Shown here: positions 56,498 to 64,000 of the stretch, piece after piece
Numbering within the stretch: the stretch's first letter is position 1
Layout: each line of letters begins with the position of its first letter
Assembly: GCA_019787685.1 (NCBI GenBank)
Contig: JAHNUO010000010.1
Coordinates: 1,054,001 to 1,118,000, forward strand
DNA length: 64,000 bases
Direction: 5' to 3'
Origin: Chiua virens
Taxonomy: Eukaryota > Basidiomycota > Agaricomycetes > Boletales > Boletaceae
Program-made: the position numbers and the translations under genes
The notes under the pieces: generated by a model
The model's database searches: none
What the model was told of the DNA's origin: nothing
The model's input: the letters and a program-made list of their open reading frames with translations, nothing else

Positions 56498-57420
56498 CAT
56501 TGATTACTATACTTGGATCAGTTATTGTGATCGATCGTTGTTCTCTCTGCTATACATGTCTTGTTGTTTCCTCTTTCTCTCCCTGTCCTTTTTGTAAACC
56601 CTTCACCATCCTAAACGACGGACTCGAAATTTCGCGAGCATTTCTATTGCCATTCCCCAAAACAACTTCAATCTCCCTCAGAGGTCCAAGTTCTCTCTGA
56701 CAACGATGATGGCGCCTTCGCCCCGTTCACTTTTGGTCAAAGCAATTAAAAGCACTCGAAATCCACTTCTTCTAAAGACGTTGCCCCCCGATTTCCGACA
56801 TGATCCAATCTGCGGTACGTATTTGTAAAACATTTTCTGATGTCCCGATGCTCAACTCTACCGAGCCGCATCTGGCCGCCACTTCAGGTCGAGAAACGTC
56901 GCTGTCCATGTCAGCTTCACGATCCTAAACAAGGGCGAAGAAACAATGCCGCCGGTCGCGCTGTTTCCTCATCTTGCTCATCGTCGCACTTCTTCTGGGG
57001 ATGCTCAGCAATGCGTTTTTGAATACAGCTTTAATGCACCTTCCTCACCCGATGGTTATCCCTGTTCGGCATGTCTACCTATTCTCCAAGTTGTAATTTC
57101 GTCATACACGTCCGATTCCGCGAATTCTCAATATACCCCAGATAATCAATAATGCGATCCAGTTCTGTGGCCTTCGAGCTATTCTCGAGATCGCGAATTC
57201 ACAAGGGTAACTTGAGAGTGGCAGTTGGGCCGGAGAGGTGTAAGCTCTGCCTTGGTGCCGATTGTATCATTGTGAGTAATGTGTACGACTGCGTACGACT
57301 TTGCCTCTGCTCATCACGTTCGTTCAGGTACTCACCTGTCCTGGTGTTCCTGTCGTATTGCCTATGAGATTGGTGCTTTGACCTCGAAGTCGTAGTGGAG
57401 ACTCATACCATGATTTTGCA
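56498..57420 (+). repeat. array segment A, copy 6 (right part, interrupted by the retrotransposon)
   Basis: Continues the segment whose first bases lie at 47765-47795. Diverged like copy 4 and likewise not fused to GEP4, continuing into the shared 3' sequence at about 57290-57400. Confidence 0.68.
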
Positions 57421-58349
57421 ATACCTCGAGGTATGTTGTACTTCAAACGGCCTACTAGTATCCATCATTTTGACATCTAAATCTACAACAAGTCACCACA
57501 ATTACCTGAAATCAAGTGTACAATCAAGTATATCAAAGAGCATATGACTTCGCTACAGAGCTTGGATGTAGCGCCCGGCCGACACAATTCGAGACCTGAT
57601 CCACCTAGCACTGACTATGGTCACTAGATTGAGCGACGGCCCTAAACATTTTAGATAGCAGCCAGCATGCCCCTGACATCAAGATCTCTGTAGATCCGGT
57701 AAGATTTGCCCGGCATACTTGTGCGAGAGAGCGATGAGCAGCCAGTCCGGATCCAATGCGTAGACAGCGCTTCAACAGAAGACCATGTTGATGATCCAAT
57801 CGCCGTATAACCTGAGAGGATGCTCAACCCAGCCATTCGAGAGGGTCAATATTGATTTGATCGATGGTCATAGCTTCGATACCCGATAGTCGAGATGAGA
57901 GCCTGAGGCTGAGGACCAGAGATGCCCAAGCCTCCGAACGAGTGCTTCCTGCGGCATTCATCGGCTCTCCGAGTTGGTGTGCGGAAATATAAATGTGAAC
58001 CACGATACGAGCGACCCAGCAGTTAGCACTCCTATCCACATGAGAGACTCCTCCCAATCCAGGTTCAAAGCAACAGAGCAACAGGTGGGTCGCTCCGTGT
58101 CTTGAACCCTCATCTTTTCTCCTTGCGCCCTCCACTCAATTCAATCGCTATTTCCAATGTATAACCCCTTGGTCTATCAGTCCTCCAGCTTCAATTCAGC
58201 ACGTAAACCAGCCACAGAAGAGCACATATCGTATTACATACAGTAGATCATAAAAAATTCCCGTATCATTCAAGTTGCCGACTCGGATGTAACTAAGAGC
58301 GGTGTTGGTGAGTCACGTTACATACGTATGTCTTGTACTCTCAACTAGA
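57421..58349. other. intergenic, MDL1 upstream region
   Basis: No supported gene. Minus-strand frames at 57605-58135 have no recognisable domain. The last ~35 bp before 58350 resemble the sequence after each GEP4 copy. Confidence 0.5.
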
Positions 58350-60927
58350 ATGCTCTCTCTGCTCAGGTCACCTCGCCTCGTACGGTGTGCTCGTCCATAC
58401 ATCCGACCACTCCCTCTCTCACCCGTACACCGACTCTCCCTCGTCCGCCACTTCGCAGCACCAGCCCGTCCGTCGCTTCTCGCCCGCCTCCTACCCAAAC
58501 CGTCCCCCGACTCCGGCTCCTCGTTCCGCAAAGTCATTGCACTCGCCAAACCCGAGAAAAAGCCACTCTTCATCGCCATATGTCTCCTCCTTGTCTCCTC
58601 CTCCGTCTCCATGACTATCCCACTCACCGTCGGCAAACTCATCGACTTTTTCTCCGCGAGCAACCTCGTGCGCGTCCTTGCTCGCTTCTGTGTCGCTAGC
58701 TGACCTTTTCTGAGCAGCATATTCCGTATGGACTCTCGATGTACCAGGCCTCGGGCATCCTGCTCGTCGCGTTCACCACCGGGGCCGCGTGTAATGCTGC
58801 CCGATCGTTTCTTATGCGCATGTCTGGTATGTCTTCGTTCATCACACCTCTGTCCGTGTAGCTCACACCATGGAGGCCAACGGATCGTCTCTCGGCTGCG
58901 CGAACGCACCTACGAAGCCGCCCTCCGCCAAGAAGTCGAATTCGTCGAAAAAGGCGAGGGGGACGTCCTGAGTAGACTCAGCGCCGACTCGAGCATCGTC
59001 GGTGAAAGGTACGTGTTCTCTATCCCGTTCTCTCTGACGCGCGTGTCCAACCGCGATAGCATCACCCAGAACCTCTCGGACGGACTGCGCGCGGTCATCA
59101 TGTCATCTGTCGGACGTGCGTGTTCTCTCAGTGGGTCGCTATGTAGGACTTATATACCATCCGCAGTCGGTGCCATGTTTTATCTCTCCCCGACGTTGAC
59201 GGTCATGATGCTCGGCATTGTTCCGCCTGTGTCTCTCGGTGCAGTGAGACCTCTCCGATGCCCATCTTCAGCATCCCATTCATGCAGCTGCTGTTAGGTC
59301 TACTACTGGTCGTTACCTCAAAAAGCTGTCGAATCAGTCCCAAGAAGCGGTAGGTGAGATGACCAAGGTCGCAGCAGGAATCCCTCTCCGCTCTACGAAC
59401 GGTGCAAGCCTTCAACGCCAACGCCCAAGAGCAAGCCAAGTTTCGCGATCGTATCGACCATGTGCTCGCCCTCGCACGCAAAGAGGCCGTTGCTTCCGGC
59501 ATCTTTTTTGGTAGTACCGGTTGGAGTGGGAATATGACCATCCTCGGCCTGTTGGGATACGGTGTGTGCGGAGCCGAGCGATGACGATCCAGCTGACGGT
59601 CGGCTGCTAGGCGGCACGCTTGTCGCGCAGGGCGCGATTACGGTCGGAGACTTGACCAGCCTGTTGCTCTACACGGCATACGTGGGGAATGGCTTGCAGA
59701 TGCTCACGTGAGATCCTCCCTGTTATCGCATGCGTATCGTCTGACATGGCGTTCCAGTGGTTTCTTCGTGCGTCTTTTCTCCATCTATTTTTGGATGGGT
59801 TCGGATGTCCCCCTATGCAGTCGTCGATCATGCGTGGTATCGGTGCTGGGACGCGCATCTTTGAGCTGCTCGACCGCAAACCTGCGATCGTGCCCAACCA
59901 AGGGATTGAGGTCGTACCCGTCGCGGCGCGGCGTCATCCGGTTCGAAAACGTGGGGTTCGAGTACCCGAGCCGAAAAGGTGTCCAAATTCTCGACGAGTT
60001 CAACCTCGAGATCGGCGTGGGCGAAAACGTAGCGATCGTGTACTGTCGTCTCGTGTATGCCGTCGCCGTGGCTGACCGATGCGTGATCGTTGCAGTGGTA
60101 AGAGCGGGGGCGGCAAATCCTCGGTGCAGTCGCTCCTCCTCCGGTACTATGACCCCGTCCGCGGTAAAGTCACGTTTGATGGCCAAGGTACGTCGATGCG
60201 TCAAGCTCGCGATCCGCGTTGACCACATTGGCAGACATTCGCGAGTTCAACCCGAGCTCGTGGCGGAGCATTATCGGCATTGTACCGCAGGTGCGTCCTC
60301 TCGTCATGTCCTCGACCCGCGTTGACGTGGCATTCAGGACCCCGTCCTGTTCACGGGTACGATCGCGTCCAATATTGCGTTTGGAAACGCGACAGCGACG
60401 CGGGACGACATTGAGCACGCCGCCCGATTGGCCAATTGTGAATTCGTCTGGGGCATGCCCAAAGGGTTCGATACCGAGAGTGCGTCGTCGTGTCGTGCGC
60501 GCGCGTGTGACTGACCCATCCGCACAGTTGGCCGAATGAGTCTGAGCGGCGGGCAGCGCCAACGGCTGGCGATTGCACGTGCACTGTTGAAGCGGCCTGC
60601 GATTCTTGCGCTGGACGAGGCGACGAGTGCATTGGATGCGTCGAGCGAGCATCGGGTGAATGATGCGATCGACAAGATATTGGCGCAGCGGCAAACGACA
60701 TGTATCATTGTCGCACACCGATTGTCGACGATCGCGCGGGCGGAGCGGATTGTGGTGCTGGAGGGTGCGTGGTGCTCGTTGAGCGTGTGCAGTGACTGAC
60801 GTATTGCGTAGATGGCCGGATCACCGAGTCGGGGGCGTATCGGGAACTAGTTGGGCGTCCGGATTCACGGTTCCGTGTATTGATGGCGGCGCAGTTGAGC
60901 GCTGCCGAAGCGGGGGTACCATCATGA
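58350..60927 (+). CDS. MDL1: MDL1-type mitochondrial ABC half-transporter (two frameshifts)
   Basis: ABCB-type half-transporter of the mitochondrial inner membrane, related to yeast Mdl1 (peptide export) and animal ABCB10. Exon 1 gives an Arg-rich, Ser-rich presequence ([20 protein letters not shown]) and [20 protein letters not shown]. Later exons: [88 protein letters not shown]. The nucleotide-binding domain has Walker [17 protein letters not shown]-loop IIGIVPQ, signature [18 protein letters not shown], Walker [15 protein letters not shown] and the switch [14 protein letters not shown]. The stop is at 60925-60927. More than ten introns of about 50 nt. The frame slips by one base near 59374 (before ESLSALRTV) and near 59927 (before [10 protein letters not shown]) with no splice site, so it is either broken or mis-sequenced. 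Confidence 0.92.
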
Positions 60928-61088
60928 CCATCTACGAACACCTTATAGAGTACTGCTATTTATTTTTTCTCCTACAAGCAAGCTCCATCGAAAACAAGGG
61001 AAAGAACGAAACATGGAAAGCACAGGCGACTAGTGTACACGATCAGATTACAACAGAGCATAGATTACGTGCAACCCGTGTACGCGTG

Positions 61089-62850
61089 TCACCGATACGT
61101 CGTCGAGTCTTGGAGACGCCACCGCCGAAGTGGGCCCCACCACCACAGCGACGATCCCGCGACCGGCTCGTCCGTCTGCTGTGCTGGTGGAGAGGTGGGA
61201 TCGACGGCACGGCGCCGTAGCCGAGCCTCTCCCGAATGCACCTCCGTCTCGCGCCCTGATGCATCCGGTTGGTCGTCGACGTCCTTCCACTCCTCGTCGT
61301 CCTCGCCGACGGGTGTCCGGTCGCTCGTCATCATCTCCATCTCGAGCATCTCTTCCCTCCTTTCCCGCTCCGCCTCGCGCATGCCATAGCTGCCCAGACC
61401 CCAGCCCAAGACCCGTTTTCGGTGCTCCCAGTCGACGTTGCGTTCTTCCTCGCGTTGGTAGACTTGGTGGAGCCGCTCGGTGCGCTCGACGGCCTGGATA
61501 TGGGCGGCGGTGAGATGGGCATGCCTGAGACGGGCATACCACCGCTGGACGAGCTGGACGGGCTGCATCCACGGGGATATGGCACCAGACACGCTTGACG
61601 CGGCCGACGCATCGCGCGAGGGCGAACGGGAGACGGGCTTGGGGCTCGAGCTGGGTCGAAACGCCGGCGGTGACGCCCTTCCAGACGGATTTTGCTTTTT
61701 CGCGGTGCTCCTTGCGGCGCTGTGCACGGAGGATGCGTTTTTGTTGGCGTTTGTTTTCGCGTTGGAGAAGCTCCTCGACTTCGCGGACGCCCATGCCGGC
61801 ACCGACCCACCACCACCAGCCCAAGAAGCTTTGCCAGAGGGTGACGGCCCACATGAGTTTTGGCATCCAGGCGTATTGGTCTTGGCGTGGGATGTAGAGG
61901 AGGTTGAGGGAGGAGGAGACGACGGCGAGGATGATAGCGCCGATGCCAAAGGCGGCTGTGCCGCCATCGGTCCGCCAAGCCTGGCGACGGTTGACAAAGA
62001 AGCCCCAAATGACGAGGGAGAGAGTAAAAAGAAGGGAGAGGGTGGCGTTGCAGACATTGCGGGTATCTTCGGAGATGGCGACGACGGAGGGGCCGCAGAT
62101 GACGGGAAGGAGCTGCATGACAGCCGAGATGATGGCGAGGGGACCTAGAAGGGAGTGTGGGAAGCGAGAAAGAAAGAAGGAGGCAGGGCGTACCGATAAG
62201 GGTAAATATGAGTCTGGCTTCGAGATCAGAGGGGAAGAGGAGGGTGAGGAAATGAATGTGTGTGATCTGATGGTGAATGTGAGAAGGACGCATGGGAACG
62301 CATGGGAACGGGAGCAGACCTGTACGACGACAGAGGTAGTCGCGTTCATGACGACCCAGGTAGCGCTCTCAGCAGAGGTCCAGGAGTGGAGATAAGCGAG
62401 AGTGGGGTCGTTTGAGCTATTGGTGTACTCTGCGGCGGGCATTTCGACAGCAAGGTAGCTGAGCATGTAGGGCCAGTGCTGGCTTTGCTCCACTGCAGTT
62501 GAGAAAATAACATAAATGGTGGCGATGGAGGATATGAGGAGGGTGATGACGCCTGTGATCTGGAGGACATAGTTTGTACGAGCGAGGGGCCAGTGATACT
62601 GGGCGGTAAAAAGCAAGTGGAGCAAAAGGACGCCAGCGAGAGTGAGGACGATGCCGATGAGAAATATCTGGACGGGGAGAGACTGAACAAACGGAGGTCT
62701 ATATTGTAGAATTGGGTCTTGCGGGTAAGCCTGGGACTGATTGTTGTCTGACTGGGCCATGACGGCTTGGCCAAGGGAGAGAAAGAGCAACAAGACACGA
62801 CATGCGTCCTTCATTAGCATCATCGTTACAAACACTAGTCTTGGCATCAT
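61089..62850 (-). CDS. conserved multi-pass membrane protein, function unknown
   Basis: The ATG at 62850 (or 62814) begins a signal peptide (ACRVLLLFLSLGQAVMAQ). Then YRPPFVQSLPVQIFLIGIVL, LLLHLLFTAQYHWPLARTNY and ITGVITLLISSIATIYVIF form the first two membrane segments, followed by a lumenal loop with N-glycosylation-like NSSNDPT. Two introns (62267-62319 and 62145-62193) splice in phase to SDLEARLIFTLIGPLAIISA and further segments (LSLLFTLSLVIWGFFVNRRQ, GIGAIILAVVSSSLNLLYIP, WAVTLWQSFLGWWWWVG). About six segments are followed by a Lys/Arg/Glu coiled-coil (LLQRENKRQQKRILRAQRRK). A third intron (donor gtttcg, acceptor gatgcag) leads to a cytosolic tail (AERERREEMLEMEM) ending at 61089. It looks like a conserved fungal family I cannot name. 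Convergent with MDL1. Confidence 0.78.
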
Positions 62851-63060
62851 CCCCTTTCCTTGGCCCTCTCATCAAAATATAAACAAACACTTCACGGCAC
62901 ATCGGCTTGGCACGCATCGCAAGTGCTCTCTACACGACGGGAAAAACAGTGTGATCTCAACGTTGTCGAAGACAAGCGAACCTCCGAGTCCGAACAGCTC
63001 TTGTAACTTGGGATCTTTTGAACACTACTTCAGGGGTACACTATGTCGCGAATTTCTTTT
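62851..63060. other. upstream region of the membrane-protein gene
   Basis: Normal composition, no gene. The promoter of the minus-strand membrane protein should lie here. Confidence 0.4.
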
Positions 63061-64000
63061 GGCCATGCTAATGCCGCCGGCTTACGACCTACAGGGTTCA
63101 TTACAAGCCATGATAAATTATGGTCATTACAACGAAAATATATATATTATAATTGTTTTGAATTTGCAGGATCAGGCATAATTTATAATGAAGGCAACCT
63201 CGTGATAATTTATGGTAAGTCATTTCCAACTTGCAAGAAATTTCCAACATATATATGGTTATATTAAGAGTTTGCCATATACAAGTGATGGCATTTATTC
63301 AACATGGCTCTACAGGCAACCCTGAACCTCTGAGAGCAAGCTATCAAACCAGAATGATTTTAATTGCTCATTCTCATTTCACTAAAGTTCAAGCCCAAAG
63401 CTCATAAAACAAAAACAAAAGTGATAAACAATGTTGGAGACCTCCACATGAAAAGCATTGTATTCATAGCATCAGTCAAAGCAGGAAGTAGCAATAGGCA
63501 ACTTGAACATACATGCACGTTGATGGCATAAGTAACATCCATAACATCTTGTTCAGGACAAGTCATGGATGATGTAACCTTGAAAACTGAAAATGAGATA
63601 CAGAGATTGCAGACAAGTATGCAGAGTTCTGTCAAATAAACAAACAAAACATCTTTCTTCATTTTATTCTCTGAGCTGTATAACATTGGTAACCACCACA
63701 TCCTCAATATTGTGGAAAATCAAAGCAGAAGATATAAATGAGAATTTGTAAAGTACTGGAATTCTCAGACCAGCAACTTGATATGAGGGACATATACTGG
63801 AAGGAAAGAACATTGAGAGTATAGAGAAAGGGAATTGATAGCATCATAATCCAGATCATCAAAGTCAAAATGCAGTTGAAGAACACATAGTTCTCACTCA
63901 GTATTTCCTGCACCTTGGAAACAACCCTTACACCAATAGGGAAATGAGCAATCACAGTAACTGATACAACATCAGAAAGAACAAAAAAGAGAAAGAGAGA
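63061..64000. other. AT-rich, CpG-depleted sequence, no recognised gene
   Basis: Base composition changes sharply near 63.06 kb: AT-rich, with only three or so CpG dinucleotides in ~900 bp while TG and CA are common. Minus-strand frames at 63402-63707 and 63704-63955 are hydrophobic (FFNCILTLMIWIMMLSIPFL; LCILVCNLCISFSVF) but match nothing I know. It could be a methylated, mutated repeat, foreign DNA or an assembly junction. Confidence 0.5.

Noticed and set aside
57605..58135. Possible WD40 or other gene on the minus strand before MDL1
   Set aside because: No repeat signature or splice pattern could be confirmed; frames change without signals.
58313..58909. 198-codon minus-strand frame
   Set aside because: Antisense to the first MDL1 exons. 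The sense strand has clear ABC-transporter sequence.
61480..62148. 222-codon plus-strand frame
   Set aside because: Antisense shadow of the multi-pass membrane protein gene in GC-rich sequence.

Overview
The window looks like nuclear DNA of an agaricomycete (basidiomycete) fungus. Coding regions are cut by very short GT-AG introns (about 45-90 nt), GC content is near 50%, and the gene content (BTB and F-box expansions, polyporopepsin-like protease, tyrosine-kinase-like kinase, Ty3/gypsy chromovirus) fits the Cantharellales, perhaps the Rhizoctonia/Ceratobasidium group. The lineage is an inference from gene style, not a database match.

Layout. 1-20.8 kb: a BTB-domain gene cluster. Five BTB paralogues lie on the + strand (997, 2709, 4916, 13208 and 17356), interrupted by a secreted A1 aspartic protease (7863-9296) and a large F-box-type gene (10143-12547). 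The last two BTB genes sit in a ~4-kb segmental duplication (about 12540-16320 and 16690-20830), and its second copy is decaying at the 3' end of the gene. 20.8-27.8 kb: a possible membrane-protein gene and a TKL-type kinase (both minus), a monoglyceride lipase (plus), clathrin light chain (minus) and GEP4, the mitochondrial phosphatidylglycerophosphate phosphatase (plus). Clathrin light chain and GEP4 share a ~100-bp divergent promoter.

27.8-58.3 kb: the most unusual region. GEP4 appears to have been followed directly by MDL1, a mitochondrial ABC half-transporter now at 58350-60927. Between them lies a tandem array of about six ~3.2-kb units. Each unit carries GEP4 exons 2-5 (never exon 1), a fragment matching the first codons of MDL1, a spacer with an inverted repeat and a TATA box, a small two-exon gene of unknown function ('SP', ~104 aa, intact in five of six units), and an ~0.9-kb segment 'A' whose 3' end is fused to GEP4 intron 1. 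Unit 4 has a 1.7-kb insertion. Segment A of the last unit was split by an 8.7-kb Ty3/gypsy element (47796-56497, minus strand, 246-bp LTRs, 5-bp target duplication). That element has Gag and Pol in one frame separated by a single UGA followed by CUG.

58.3-64 kb: MDL1, a convergent conserved multi-pass membrane protein (61089-62850, minus), then an abrupt change to AT-rich, CpG-poor sequence with no recognisable gene.

Several unrelated conserved genes (BTB1, lipase, GEP4, integrase, MDL1 twice) carry single-nucleotide frameshifts. Either the assembly keeps residual indels or this haplotype is degenerating. No tRNA, rRNA or CRISPR was seen.
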